Notes under the pieces: model-generated
Database searches by the model: none
The model's input: only the letters and a program-made list of their open reading frames with translations
What the model was told of the DNA's origin: nothing
Shown: in pieces, positions 52,299 through 61,320 of the stretch
Layout: every line of letters starts with the position of its first letter
How positions within the stretch are numbered: position 1 is the stretch's first letter
Origin: Methylobacterium pseudosasicola
Lineage (GTDB): Bacteria > Pseudomonadota > Alphaproteobacteria > Rhizobiales > Beijerinckiaceae
Assembly (NCBI RefSeq): GCF_900114535.1
Contig: NZ_FOTK01000006.1
Location: 1-64,000 of the forward strand
Direction: 5' to 3'
Length of the DNA stretch: 64,000 bases
Made by a program: the position numbers and the translations under genes

Positions 52299-53402
52299 TC
52301 ACGCGCGTGGCGATGCGGCGCCATACCCCGCGATCCGGGTTATATCCCGCTCTTCCGCCGTGAGCGCCGGCGCGACGGACGTCCCGGTCCGCGCCGAGAT
52401 CAGGGCCGCCTCGATGCAGGCCATCACCTGAAGCGCCTCCAGCGCCGCTGAAGACTCGATCGCGCCCCGGGTGAGCTGGCGCGCCACGCCTTCGTAGTAG
52501 CGCCGCTGGTCGCCGGCGACCGCCGGCATACGCTCCACATGCCCGGTGCCGTCGTGGATCGCGAGCCCGTCCGGATCCGCGCCCCATCCCGACGCGCCAG
52601 GGGCCATGCCGGCCAGGAGCTGCTGCTCCTGGATATCGAGGCGCTCCTTAATGAGGCTGCCAGCCTCGCCGTGGACGACGAAGCGGGGCGATCCGCCGGC
52701 GACCAGCATGCTGGCCTGCAACACCACGCGCAGGTCCGGATAGTCCAGCACCACATGGGCCCAATCGTCGGCGAGCGCACCGGGACGCAGTCGCGCCAGG
52801 TTGGCGGTCATCCGGTCGGGTAGGCGGAACAGCTGGAGCGCTTGATCGACGAGGTGGGGCCCGAGATCGTACCAGATCCCGCCGCCGGGGCCGGCCCCCT
52901 CCCGCCACCGATCGCGGACCTGTGGGCGGAACCGGTCGAAATGCGATTCGAAGTGCCGGACCTTGCCGATGGCACCCGCGGCGATGGCTTTTCGGACGGT
53001 GAGATAATCGCTGTCCCAGCGCCGGTTGTGGAAGACGGACAGCATCCGACCGTGGCGCCGCGCCAGCGCGACCAGGCCGCGCGCCTCCGCAAGGTCGAGG
53101 GTGAAGGGCTTGTCGACGACCACGTGCTTGCCAGCCTCCAGAGCGATCCGGGCCAGGGGCGCGTGCGTGTCGTTGGGCGAGGCGATCACCACGAGGTCGA
53201 CGCCGTCCGACGTGGCGACCGCGGCGGGATCGGTGACGACGGCCATTCCGGGCAGGTCGGACCGGACCTTGGCGGGGTCGCGCGATGCGACCACCCGGAG
53301 GTCGAGCGTCGGAACTGCCCGGATCAGCGGGGCGTGGAAGGTCTTGCCGGCATAACCGTAGCCGATCAGGCCGACGCGGATCGGTGCAGATGCGCTCGCC
53401 AT
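52299..53402 (-). CDS. Gfo/Idh/MocA-family oxidoreductase (cytoplasmic)
   Basis: 367 residues. VGLIGYGYAGKTFHAPLIR (about 10-28) is the NAD(P)-binding start, and GKHVVVDKPFTLDLAEA (about 92-108) contains the DKP/EKP lysine. The C-terminal domain has the family's QLFRLPDRMTANL. Unlike the copy at 15526-16824 there is no Tat signal, so it is cytoplasmic. The sugar or inositol substrate is not apparent. It lies 3' to 3' with the PepSY gene. Confidence 0.9.
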   Translation of the reverse strand: MASASAPIRVGLIGYGYAGKTFHAPLIRAVPTLDLRVVASRDPAKVRSDLPGMAVVTDPAAVATSDGVDLVVIASPNDTHAPLARIALEAGKHVVVDKPFTLDLAEARGLVALARRHGRMLSVFHNRRWDSDYLTVRKAIAAGAIGKVRHFESHFDRFRPQVRDRWREGAGPGGGIWYDLGPHLVDQALQLFRLPDRMTANLARLRPGALADDWAHVVLDYPDLRVVLQASMLVAGGSPRFVVHGEAGSLIKERLDIQEQQLLAGMAPGASGWGADPDGLAIHDGTGHVERMPAVAGDQRRYYEGVARQLTRGAIESSAALEALQVMACIEAALISARTGTSVAPALTAEERDITRIAGYGAASPRA

Positions 53403-53530
53403 TCAGCTCTCGTCCGGGCCGGCCATCGGGACGGCGCGATTATAGCCGCGCGACCGCTCGGGTTCACAGCCTCGGCAGCATGGAGCATCTTCCGGCCGTT
53501 CGATCGGAGGCCGCTGTCAGCACGGCCCTC

Positions 53531-53600
53531 ACCGTCATCACGAGCGCAGCGAAGTGACCCAGTGATGCGCCACCTACGGGGATCGCGCGCCGCCCTGGGT
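53531..53600. repeat. Palindromic element type A, copy 4, truncated
   Basis: The left arm and centre are present (ACCGTCATCACGAGCGCAGC... CGCCCTGGGT), but the right arm is missing; the sequence breaks off 5-6 bp before the TonB receptor 2 stop codon (53608-53606). Confidence 0.75.
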
Positions 53601-53605
53601 TCTCC

Positions 53606-55747
53606 CTAGAACCGCGCGGTCAAAAACAACCGCACGTTCCGGCCCGGCAACAAAATCTCGTCCTTCTTGAACGAGGTCGAGTTGCGGATGTCGGCGTCGA
53701 GCAGGTTGCGGCCCTGGACGCCGAGGGTGATCGTGCTTGCGCCGTAGACCGCCGGGTCGATCGCCTTCGTGTAGCTCAGCTCGGCGCGCAGGTCGTCGTA
53801 GCCGGGGGTGGGGGTCTCGAACAGGGCGGTCGCCTGGTGGTCGAAGGCGTGGAGCAGGTTCACCCGGGCGAACCAGCCGTCCGCCCGCAGGTAGACGCCG
53901 CCGCCGAGCCGGTAGGGCGGGATGCGCGGCACGTTGGTGCCGTTGTCGAACTGGGCGCGCACGAAGTCGAACTGCGCCTCGATGCCGGCAAAACCGTTGC
54001 CGACCGGCAGGAGGTCGTACTGGCCGATGATCTCGGCGCCGTAGAAGGTGGCGTTCTGCTGCTGGTAGACGACCTGCCGGTTCTCGGTGTCGCTGCCGCA
54101 GGAGGCGAAGTCGTCGCCGCAGGTCAGCCCAGTGAAGTTGCGGTAGATGAAGCCGGTATAGCGCGTGTAATAGCCGGTGGCGTCGAGGCGCAGCGGCCCC
54201 TCGGCCCGGCGGATGCTCGCCTCGATCGTGCGGGCGCGCTCCTTCTTGAGGTCCGGATTGCCGATCTCGAAGGTCGCGGTGGCGTCGTGCGGCCCCTGCG
54301 AGAACAGCTCGTAGCCGGTGGGTCCGCGCTCGACATAGGAGCCGTTGAGGCTCGCCACGAAGCCGAAGGGCAGGTCCTGGAGGGCGCCGATGCTGGCGCT
54401 CTTCGGGGCGAAGCGCCGGGTCCGGGCGTATTGGAACGGATCTTGTCCGTCGACCGGGGTGAAGTCCGCGGGGAATTGCGCGGCCGTGCTCGACAGCCGA
54501 TCGACCTCGTAGCGGCCCGCCGCCTGGAGCCGCGTGCCGGGGCGCAGCTCCAGCTCCTCGAACAGGTAGACCGCGTTGGCCCGGGACTCGGTCTTGGGCA
54601 GGAACGATTCGAGCTGGGTGTTGATCACCCGCCGGTCCGACTGGAAGCCGAGCGCGCCGGTGAGCCGGCCGAAGGGCGTATCGACCGGGACGTGCTGGAG
54701 CTCCAGGCGCCCCTCGGCCTCGCGGTTCTTGAAGATCGCCTGGATGCCCTCGATCCCGTCCTCGCCGATGCCGACCTCGTTGTGGCGGTAGACCGAGTAG
54801 CCCGCCCAGTAGCGGATCACCTCGAACGGCCCGTCCAGTGGCCGGTACTCGCCCCGCGACAGGACACGGTCCTGGTTCGGGGTCAGGCGGGTGCGGTCCT
54901 GTTCGGCCACGCCGCCCGGGATCGCGTAGATCGCGTCGTAGTGGCTGAACGAGATTCCGACGAAGCCGCGGTCGCCGATCGCCGAGATGCCAACCGCGCC
55001 GCCCTGCGATTCGTTGTAGGAGTTGCGCTGGATCCCCCCGGGGATCGCGTAGCTGTCGTTGGCGGTCCGGAACCCGTCGGCATGGACCGCGATCCCGTCG
55101 CCGCCGGCATCCACGGTGGCGGCGCCGAGCCGGCCGTTATCGACGCTGGAAAAGCCGCTGGTGACCTGCCCCTGCACGCCGTTGGCCGGGATGAAGGTCG
55201 GCACCCGGTTGTTGTCGGCCGAGACCACGCCGCCGATGGCGCCGGAGCCGTAGCGCAGGGTCGCGGGACCGCGGATCACCTCGATCCGGTCGGAGACCAG
55301 CGGGTTCACCGGCACCGCGTGGTCCTCGCCGAGATCCGAGACGCCGCCGTTGACGATGCCGTTCTCCTGGATGCGCACCCGGGCATTGTCGAGGCCGCGG
55401 ATGATCGGCCGCGAGGCCGCGCCCGGCGCGTAGGTGGTGGAGGAGATGCCGGGCCGGTCGAACAGGGCGTCGCCCAGGGTCCGGGGCTGGTCGCGGGCGA
55501 TCTGGTCCTGGGTCACCACGGTGACGGGCGAGAACGTATTGGTCGCCACCGGCAGGATGCCGGTCTGGAGCGGGGCCGTGGTCCCGACCGTGGGCTGACC
55601 GGTCTGGATCGGGCTGGGGCTAGTGACGCTGATCTGGTCGAGGGTCACAGCCGACTGCGCCTGCGCCGGAGCCGTCAGAAAACCGGTGCACAGGGGGGCG
55701 GACAGGATCGTGCCGGCCAGGAAAGCGAGACGGAGCGAAGAAGGCAT
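53606..55747 (-). CDS. TonB-dependent receptor 2 (ZnuD-like)
   Basis: 713 residues. Signal peptide (about 1-30), plug with GDALFDRPGISSTTYAPGAA, RPIIRGLDNARVRIQENGI, and SDRIEVIRGPATLRYGSGAI, then the 22-strand barrel. Barrel blocks NVPRIPPYRLGGGVYLRADG and RVNLLHAF are like ZnuD, the zinc receptor of Neisseria and Acinetobacter. A loop holds two cysteines (CGDDFASCG). It ends LFLTARF, with the terminal Phe. Its ATG is 10 bp from a Zur-like box, and it is divergent from the ZigA-like gene, so zinc control is a strong inference. Confidence 0.85.
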   Translation of the reverse strand: MPSSLRLAFLAGTILSAPLCTGFLTAPAQAQSAVTLDQISVTSPSPIQTGQPTVGTTAPLQTGILPVATNTFSPVTVVTQDQIARDQPRTLGDALFDRPGISSTTYAPGAASRPIIRGLDNARVRIQENGIVNGGVSDLGEDHAVPVNPLVSDRIEVIRGPATLRYGSGAIGGVVSADNNRVPTFIPANGVQGQVTSGFSSVDNGRLGAATVDAGGDGIAVHADGFRTANDSYAIPGGIQRNSYNESQGGAVGISAIGDRGFVGISFSHYDAIYAIPGGVAEQDRTRLTPNQDRVLSRGEYRPLDGPFEVIRYWAGYSVYRHNEVGIGEDGIEGIQAIFKNREAEGRLELQHVPVDTPFGRLTGALGFQSDRRVINTQLESFLPKTESRANAVYLFEELELRPGTRLQAAGRYEVDRLSSTAAQFPADFTPVDGQDPFQYARTRRFAPKSASIGALQDLPFGFVASLNGSYVERGPTGYELFSQGPHDATATFEIGNPDLKKERARTIEASIRRAEGPLRLDATGYYTRYTGFIYRNFTGLTCGDDFASCGSDTENRQVVYQQQNATFYGAEIIGQYDLLPVGNGFAGIEAQFDFVRAQFDNGTNVPRIPPYRLGGGVYLRADGWFARVNLLHAFDHQATALFETPTPGYDDLRAELSYTKAIDPAVYGASTITLGVQGRNLLDADIRNSTSFKKDEILLPGRNVRLFLTARF

Positions 55748-55757
55748 CGAGACTCAC

Positions 55758-55775
55758 ACGGTGTTATAATGTTTC
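55758..55775 (-). promoter_or_regulatory. Zur-like box A at TonB receptor 2 start
   Basis: On the minus strand the 18-mer reads GAAACATTATAACACCGT; it shares the GAAACRTTATAAC core with the box at 55906-55923. It lies 10 bp before the receptor's ATG, so it would overlap the promoter or the very start of the mRNA. Confidence 0.5.
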
Positions 55776-55835
55776 ATTCACGCCTCGAAGTGGATTGATG
55801 CAAGGGCGGATCGCGTGTCCCGCAGCGATCGATTG

Positions 55836-55853
55836 GAAACGTTACATCATTGC
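55836..55853. promoter_or_regulatory. Zur-like box B (middle)
   Basis: GAAACGTTACATCATTGC: left half equals that of box C, the right half is degenerate. It lies about 80 bp from each divergent start. Confidence 0.35.
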
Positions 55854-55905
55854 AACATTCTGGTCCGGCGGCCTTTCACAGAGGCCTCCGGCGGCGGTTG
55901 ACTTT

Positions 55906-55923
55906 GAAACGTTATAACGTTTT
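55906..55923 (+). promoter_or_regulatory. Zur-like box C at ZigA-like gene start
   Basis: GAAACGTTATAACGTTTT contains the perfect palindrome AAACGTTATAACGTTT. It ends 9 bp before the ATG of the GTPase gene, mirroring box A. Confidence 0.65.
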
Positions 55924-55932
55924 TCTCGGACT

Positions 55933-57150
55933 ATGACCAAGCCCGATCCCCGCCTTCCCGTCACCGTCCTCTCCGGCTTCCTCGGGGCCGGCAAGACGAC
56001 GCTGCTTAACCATGTCCTCAACAATCGCGACGGCCGCCGGGTCGCCGTGATCGTCAACGACATGAGCGACGTGAACATCGACGCCGACCTCGTGCGGGCC
56101 GGCGGCGCCGACCTGTCCCGGACCGACGAGACGCTGGTCGAGATGACCAACGGCTGCATCTGCTGCACCCTGCGGGACGACCTGCTGGAGGAAGTCCGGC
56201 GCCTGTCCGAGGCGGGGCGGTTCGACTACCTGCTGATCGAGGGCACCGGCATCGCCGAGCCGCTGCCCATCGCCTCGACCTTCTCGTTCCGGGACGAGGC
56301 GGGCCGTTCGCTCTCCGATCTCGCCCGCCTCGACACGATGGTGACGGTGGTCGACGCGGTGAACCTGCTCAAGGATTACGGCTCGGCCGCCTTCCTGCGC
56401 GAGCGCGGCGAGACCGCGGGCGCCGAGGATACCCGCACCCTGGTCGACCTGCTGGTGGAGCAGATCGAGTTCGCCGACGTGGTGGTGATCAACAAGGCAC
56501 CGGACGTCTCGGCCCAGCACCTCGCCCTGGTCCGCTCGGTGGTGCGCGGCCTGAACGCCGACGCCCATATCGTCGAGACCGATCACGGGCGTGCGCCCCT
56601 CGACGCGATCCTGGATACGGGGCGGTTCGACGAGGAGAAGGCGCAGGCTCACCCGCTCTGGTTCAAGGAGCTGTACGGCGCCCACGAACACGTGCCGGAG
56701 ACGGAGGAATACGGGATTTCCTCGTTCGTCTATCGGGCCCGGCGGCCGTTCGATCCGGAGCGGTTCAACGCCTTCGTCAACGCGACCTGGCCGGGGCTGA
56801 TCCGGGCCAAGGGCCATTTCTGGCTGGCGACGCGGCCGGACTGGGTCGGGGAGTTTTCGCTGGCGGGCGCCGTGGCTCGCGTTTCGGCGATGGGTTTCTG
56901 GTGGTCGGCCGTGCCGCGCCGGCGCTGGCCGGATGCGCTCGAGTTCCGCGAGCGCCTCGACGCGGTCTGGAGCGAGGTCTGGGGCGACCGGCGCCAGGAA
57001 CTTGTGTTCATCGGCACCGGCATGGACCGGGAGGCGCTCACCGCCGCCCTGGATGCCTGCCTGGTGGAGACCGGCACGGATGCGGCCTTCGATCCGGACG
57101 CCTATCGCCACCTGCCGGACCCGTTCCCGGCCTGGAAGCGCGCGGCCTGA
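55933..57150 (+). CDS. COG0523 GTPase metallochaperone (ZigA/ZNG-like)
   Basis: 405 residues. P-loop GFLGAGKTT (15-23), the metal-binding CICC (75-78, [10 protein letters not shown]), switch motif and NKAPD guanine motif are all present, and the C-terminal domain of the family ([12 protein letters not shown]) follows. COG0523 GTPases move zinc to client enzymes; Zur-controlled members such as ZigA/ZNG1 act in zinc starvation. The gene is divergent from the ZnuD-like receptor, and a Zur-like box sits just before its start. Start at 55933 is the conserved one; the mRNA may be nearly leaderless. Confidence 0.92.
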   Translation: MTKPDPRLPVTVLSGFLGAGKTTLLNHVLNNRDGRRVAVIVNDMSDVNIDADLVRAGGADLSRTDETLVEMTNGCICCTLRDDLLEEVRRLSEAGRFDYLLIEGTGIAEPLPIASTFSFRDEAGRSLSDLARLDTMVTVVDAVNLLKDYGSAAFLRERGETAGAEDTRTLVDLLVEQIEFADVVVINKAPDVSAQHLALVRSVVRGLNADAHIVETDHGRAPLDAILDTGRFDEEKAQAHPLWFKELYGAHEHVPETEEYGISSFVYRARRPFDPERFNAFVNATWPGLIRAKGHFWLATRPDWVGEFSLAGAVARVSAMGFWWSAVPRRRWPDALEFRERLDAVWSEVWGDRRQELVFIGTGMDREALTAALDACLVETGTDAAFDPDAYRHLPDPFPAWKRAA

Positions 57151-57189
57151 AGCGGAACCCGGCTGTCCGACATCATCCTGCGACAGGTT

Positions 57190-57222
57190 CATCCCGAGAG
57201 GTGGCACCCACCTTTCGGGATG
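57190..57222. terminator. Strong 15-bp hairpin between convergent genes
   Basis: CATCCCGAGAGGTGG (57190-57204), loop CAC, CCACCTTTCGGGATG (57208-57222): 14 of 15 pairs. It lies between the ends of the GTPase and MarR genes, and a T-run (CTTTT) comes shortly after on the plus strand, so it may serve as a bidirectional terminator. Confidence 0.6.
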
Positions 57223-57237
57223 ATGCTTTTGAAGCTC

Positions 57238-57864
57238 TCAGATCGAGAGCGCCTCAGCCTCGTCTTCCGCCTCGATCTCGGCGTCGACCTCGGTGATCTG
57301 GCCGGAGGCGCCGGCCGCCTCGGCGAGGCCGCGGGCGGCCTTGCGCAGGAGCTTGCGCAGGCGGCGCCGGTCGGTCTTGTCGAGATGGTCGAGCAATTCC
57401 GCCTCAACCTCTTCCTGGATCCGCTCGATCGCCTCGGCCTTCGCCAGGCCGGCCTCGGTGAGCTGCACCCGGACCACGCGCCCGTCGCCCGATTCGGCCC
57501 GGCGCTCGACGATGCCGAGCGCCGCGAGGCGGGTCACCGTCTTCGAGGCGGTGGGGGGCCGCACCCGCAGGAGGGCGGCGAGATCGCCCATCGTCATGGT
57601 GCCGGCCGCGGCCAGGGCCTGCACCACCTGCTCCTGCCCGGCGAAGAGGCCGAGCTTGGCCAGCCGGTCGCCGGTGCGCGCCCGATGCAGGCGCGCCGCC
57701 TGCACCAGCGCCCAGCCGACGCTGCGCACGTTGGGCGGCCGCATCTTCTTGGAGGAGCCCTCCGACGCGGCCGCGTCCTTGATCTCACGATCGCGTTTCT
57801 GCCTGTCGCCCACCGGAGCGCCCGCATCTATGCCGGCGGCCGCCGGACCATCCTGAAGCTGCAC
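57238..57864 (-). CDS. MarR-family transcriptional regulator
   Basis: 208 residues. The winged-helix core runs from QVVQALAAAGTMTMGDLAAL through RVRPPTASKTVTRLAALGIV and ERRAESGDGRVVRVQLTEAG (about 80-140). The first 40 residues are a polar lead not conserved in the family; an ATG at 57744 would give 168 residues. A strongly charged C-terminal tail (EAEDEAEALSI) ends it. The controlled gene is not clear; the neighbours are the receiver protein and the GTPase. Confidence 0.85.
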   Translation of the reverse strand: MQLQDGPAAAGIDAGAPVGDRQKRDREIKDAAASEGSSKKMRPPNVRSVGWALVQAARLHRARTGDRLAKLGLFAGQEQVVQALAAAGTMTMGDLAALLRVRPPTASKTVTRLAALGIVERRAESGDGRVVRVQLTEAGLAKAEAIERIQEEVEAELLDHLDKTDRRRLRKLLRKAARGLAEAAGASGQITEVDAEIEAEDEAEALSI

Positions 57865-57948
57865 GATCCACTCCCGTCCTGCGGCCGCTCGGGATCGTGT
57901 GGCGCGGACGGGTGACGCTGCGATGACGGGCGCCGAAAACCTGGTGCA

Positions 57949-58338
57949 TCAGCAGGGCATCAGACGCTGGAGCCGGTCCAGGATATCCTCGCCCGTGCAG
58001 GGCCGGGCGATGAAGTCGGCATGCGCCGGCATCCGGGCCGGATCGGGGGCCGCCCGCCCGGACACGATGAGAATCGGCAATTGCGGGCGGGCCTCGGCCA
58101 CCGCACTCGCCAAGTCGAAGCCGTCGGTCTTCCCCGAGAGCTGCACGTCCGTCACCAGCCCGCAGATATCCGGGCGCGCCTGAAGAATGCTGAGCGCCCG
58201 CTCGGCGGAGGCACATTGCACCGTGTCGTAACCGCCATCCTCCAGCACGTCCCCGAGGTCCATGATCGTCAGCGCCTCGTCCTCGACGAGGAGGATCACC
58301 GGCCGATCGCCGCCCGAAACCGTCTGCTCGCTCGCCAC
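57949..58338 (-). CDS. Stand-alone response-regulator receiver domain
   Basis: 129 residues from a GTG with GGAGGGAG before it; a longer ATG start (58404) lacks such a site. Acidic pair E19-D20, phospho-acceptor D64 (VTDVQLSG) and S93 are present. The normally invariant lysine before the cis-proline is replaced by arginine (ARPC). No output domain follows, so it works through partners, as CheY or Spo0F do. Where its kinase is located is not visible here. Confidence 0.82.
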   Translation of the reverse strand: MASEQTVSGGDRPVILLVEDEALTIMDLGDVLEDGGYDTVQCASAERALSILQARPDICGLVTDVQLSGKTDGFDLASAVAEARPQLPILIVSGRAAPDPARMPAHADFIARPCTGEDILDRLQRLMPC

Positions 58339-58471
58339 TGTACACTCCCTCCGGCAGCGTCCGGCGGCGTAGGCCGCCGCACGCATGGTCAGCCGTGAGC
58401 CCAACGGCAGAAACGGTTCCAGGTTGCAGGCCGCCGCCGCCGCGCCTCGCGGGACCGTGTTGCGGACGCGC

Positions 58472-59740
58472 TCAGGACAGGGCCGCCGCCTGCTCAGGCA
58501 CCACGGCGACGACCGCCTCGATCAGCCGGTCGAGATCCGCCGGCTCGATGGTGAGGGCGGGGGTGAGATAGACGATGTCGCCGAACGGCCGCACCCAGAC
58601 GCCCCGGTCGAGGAAGGCCGCCTTGAGGGCGGGGAGGTCGGGGGCGCGGGCGAATTGCACCGCCCCGATGGCGCCAAGGGTCCGGACATCCGCCACCCCG
58701 GGCAGGCCCTTCAGGCCGGCGAGCCCATCCGCGAGGCGGTGCGCGATGGCGCGGGCCTGGTCGAGGCGCGGCTCGGTCTCGAACAGGTCGAGGCTGGCAT
58801 TGGCGGCCGCGCAGGCCAGCGGATTGGCCATGAAGGTCGGGCCGTGCATCAGCGCCGCGGCGGGATCCTCGGACCAGAACGCCTCGAACACCGCCGTCCG
58901 GGCGACCGTGGCGGCGAGCGCCATGGTGCCGCCCGTGAGCGCCTTCGACAGGCACATGATGTCCGGTACGATCCCGGCCTGTTCGCAGGCGAAGAGGCTG
59001 CCGGTGCGGCCGAACCCGGTGAAGATCTCGTCGGCGATGAGCGGCAGGCCGTGGCTGCGGGCGAGGCGCGCGATCGTCGCCAGCACTTCCGGCGGGTGCA
59101 TGACCATGCCGCCCGCGCCCTGAACCAGCGGCTCGACGATCACGGCAGCCAGCGTCTCGCGATGGGCGGCCAGCGCCGACTCGAGCGCCGCGGTCTCGGC
59201 GGCGCTGCGCGGCAGATCGCAAAAAACCTGGCTGGGCAGGTAGGCGCCGAAGCGGCGATGCATGCCCTCCTCGGGGTCGCAGACCGACATCGCGCCCATC
59301 GTGTCGCCGTGATAGCCGCCCCGGAAGGCCAGCACCTTGGTCCGGCCGCTCACCCCACGGTTGAGCCACATCTGGGCGGCCATCTTCAGCGCGACCTCGA
59401 CGGCGACCGAGCCCGAATCGCTGAAGAACACGTGGTCGAGATCCCCCGGCAGCAGCGCCGCGAGCCGCGCCGCCAGCCGCTCGGCCGGGGCATGAGTCAG
59501 GCCGCCGAACATGACGTGGGGCATCCGCGCCAGCTGGTCGGCGACCGCCTCGGCGATGTGCGGATGGTTGTAGCCGTGCACCGCCGTCCACCAGGACGCG
59601 ATGCCGTCCACCAGCGCGCGGCCATCGGCCAGCACGATGCGGCTGCCCCGCGTCGCCACCGCCTCCAGCGGCGAGGGCGCCAACCGCATCTGCGTGTAGG
59701 GCCGCCACAGGTTTTTTTTGGAGGGGAGATCGGACGTCAT
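58472..59740 (-). CDS. bioA: Adenosylmethionine-8-amino-7-oxononanoate aminotransferase
   Basis: 422 residues. BioA makes 7,8-diaminopelargonate in biotin synthesis using SAM as amino donor. It has ASWWTAVHGYNHPHI near residues 48-62, the PLP site LSKALTGGTMAL near 263, and the ADEIFTGFGRTG stretch near 235. Full-length, intact. bioF is 4.5 kb away on the other strand; other bio genes are not in the window. Confidence 0.95.
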   Translation of the reverse strand: MTSDLPSKKNLWRPYTQMRLAPSPLEAVATRGSRIVLADGRALVDGIASWWTAVHGYNHPHIAEAVADQLARMPHVMFGGLTHAPAERLAARLAALLPGDLDHVFFSDSGSVAVEVALKMAAQMWLNRGVSGRTKVLAFRGGYHGDTMGAMSVCDPEEGMHRRFGAYLPSQVFCDLPRSAAETAALESALAAHRETLAAVIVEPLVQGAGGMVMHPPEVLATIARLARSHGLPLIADEIFTGFGRTGSLFACEQAGIVPDIMCLSKALTGGTMALAATVARTAVFEAFWSEDPAAALMHGPTFMANPLACAAANASLDLFETEPRLDQARAIAHRLADGLAGLKGLPGVADVRTLGAIGAVQFARAPDLPALKAAFLDRGVWVRPFGDIVYLTPALTIEPADLDRLIEAVVAVVPEQAAALS

Positions 59741-59855
59741 GGCGCTGGGATGAGCGGCTTGGCGGGGGTGGTCAAGCGGAGCGCCCCCTCTGGTTTCGGT
59801 GCACCGCGACGCATATCCTCCACGCGCGGGAAGCGTAGTCCGTGATGACGGCCCG

Positions 59856-60047
59856 ATGCCGGCCCGGGAGCCTGCGGGAATGCGCTGGTCGGATCTCTAT
59901 CTCATGGCCCTCGGGCCGGTTCTCGCCCTGGCCGCGGGCCTGTTCATCTACCTCACGGCGACGATGGGACAGGCGAACCGCGCGCAGAAGACGCCCGGCG
60001 CCTGGGAAAAGCTTCGTCCCGTGCCGGGGCGCGGCGAAGATCGATAG
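59856..60047 (+). CDS. Small single-span membrane protein, unknown
   Basis: 63 residues (55 if the ATG at 59880 is used). One clear helix (LMALGPVLALAAGLFIYLTA), then a charged tail. Divergent from bioA and convergent with the MFS gene. No family recognised; the coding call rests on the helix and codon pattern. Confidence 0.5.
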   Translation: MPAREPAGMRWSDLYLMALGPVLALAAGLFIYLTATMGQANRAQKTPGAWEKLRPVPGRGEDR

Positions 60048-60093
60048 CGCGCTGAAGCCAATCCGCGCCGCAGCGCTCGAGCGACAGCCGTCG

Positions 60094-61320
60094 TCACGCC
60101 CCCCGGCCCCCAACCCGGAAACCATGACTCGTCGCTCGCCACGTCGTCGCCAGCGCGAGGACGGTCAAGGGCAGGAGCGTCCAGGGCAGGCGATCGGCGC
60201 CGGCCCAATTCACCACCAATCCGCCGGCCACGCCGCCGCCCGCCACGGCCAGGTTGAAGACGGTGACGAAGATGGATTGCGCCACGTCGGCCTGCTCGCC
60301 GGCGCTATCGGCCAGTGCCGTCTGCAACAAGGTCGGGGCGCCTCCGAAGGTCAGGCCCCAGATCACGACGCCGACCAGAACCAGGACCGGCGATCCGTGC
60401 GAGAGCGCCAGCAGCAGCGCCGCGGCCGAGAAGGCGGCGAGGCTCAGCAGCGTCAGGGCGCGCAGGTGGCGATCCACCAGCACGCCCGTCGCCCAGATGC
60501 CGACGACCGACGCGCCGCCGAACACGAGCAGGATGAGATCGACCCTGAGATCGGTGCTGGTCGTGCCGAGGAACGGCGCGACGTAGGTGTACAGGCTGTT
60601 ATGCGCGAGGATCCAGGCGAACAGCACCAGCAGGACGGTCCGGATGCCCGGGATCGTGACGACATCGCGCACCGGCACGCGCCGATCCCGCGCCTGACCG
60701 GGAAAGTCGGGCACGCCCAGCCGCACCCAGGCGAGCAGGAACAGGGCGACCGCGGACAGGATCCAGAAGACCGAGCGCCAGTCGGACAGGCTGCCGAGCC
60801 AGGCCCCGAGGGGCACGCCGAGAGAGAGCGCGATCGGCTGGCCGACGCCGACGATGGCAAGCGCGCGGCCCTGCAGATGCGACGGCGCCAGGCGCCGGGC
60901 ATAGCCGGCGACCAGCCCCCAGACGACGCCCGCCGCCATCCCGGCGATGAAGCGTGCGCCGAGCGTCAGGCGAAAATCCGCGGAAACGGCTGTCACCGTG
61001 TTGAAGATCAACAGGCCCAGGATCGCCAGAAGGAACAGCGGGCGGCGGTTCCAGCTGCGCGTCGCGGCGATCACCGGGATGGCGGCGGCGACCGAACCCA
61101 GCGCGTACAGCGTCACCGTCTGGCCCGCCACCGCCTCGGAGACGCCGAGACCGGCACCGATTTGCGGCAGCAGGCCGGCCGGCAAGGTCTCGGTCATGAT
61201 GGCCAGGAACCCCGCCACGGTGAAGGCAAGAAGCTGAACGACCGGGAGACGCCCGGAACCGGCCTCGTCTCCCACGGTCGATGGGCGCAGGGTTTCAGAG
61301 ACCGTCATCGGAGCCCCCAT
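60094..61320 (-). CDS. MFS drug/sugar exporter (AraJ/SotB-like)
   Basis: 408 residues with 12 membrane helices. LLAFTVAGFLAIMTETLPAG starts helix 1, a common motif of the SotB/AraJ arabinose-efflux and drug exporters. Its ATG overlaps the stop of the upstream dehydrogenase by one base (TGATG), so the two are coupled and probably share a transcript controlled from the TetR operators. Confidence 0.87.
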   Translation of the reverse strand: MGAPMTVSETLRPSTVGDEAGSGRLPVVQLLAFTVAGFLAIMTETLPAGLLPQIGAGLGVSEAVAGQTVTLYALGSVAAAIPVIAATRSWNRRPLFLLAILGLLIFNTVTAVSADFRLTLGARFIAGMAAGVVWGLVAGYARRLAPSHLQGRALAIVGVGQPIALSLGVPLGAWLGSLSDWRSVFWILSAVALFLLAWVRLGVPDFPGQARDRRVPVRDVVTIPGIRTVLLVLFAWILAHNSLYTYVAPFLGTTSTDLRVDLILLVFGGASVVGIWATGVLVDRHLRALTLLSLAAFSAAALLLALSHGSPVLVLVGVVIWGLTFGGAPTLLQTALADSAGEQADVAQSIFVTVFNLAVAGGGVAGGLVVNWAGADRLPWTLLPLTVLALATTWRATSHGFRVGGRGA

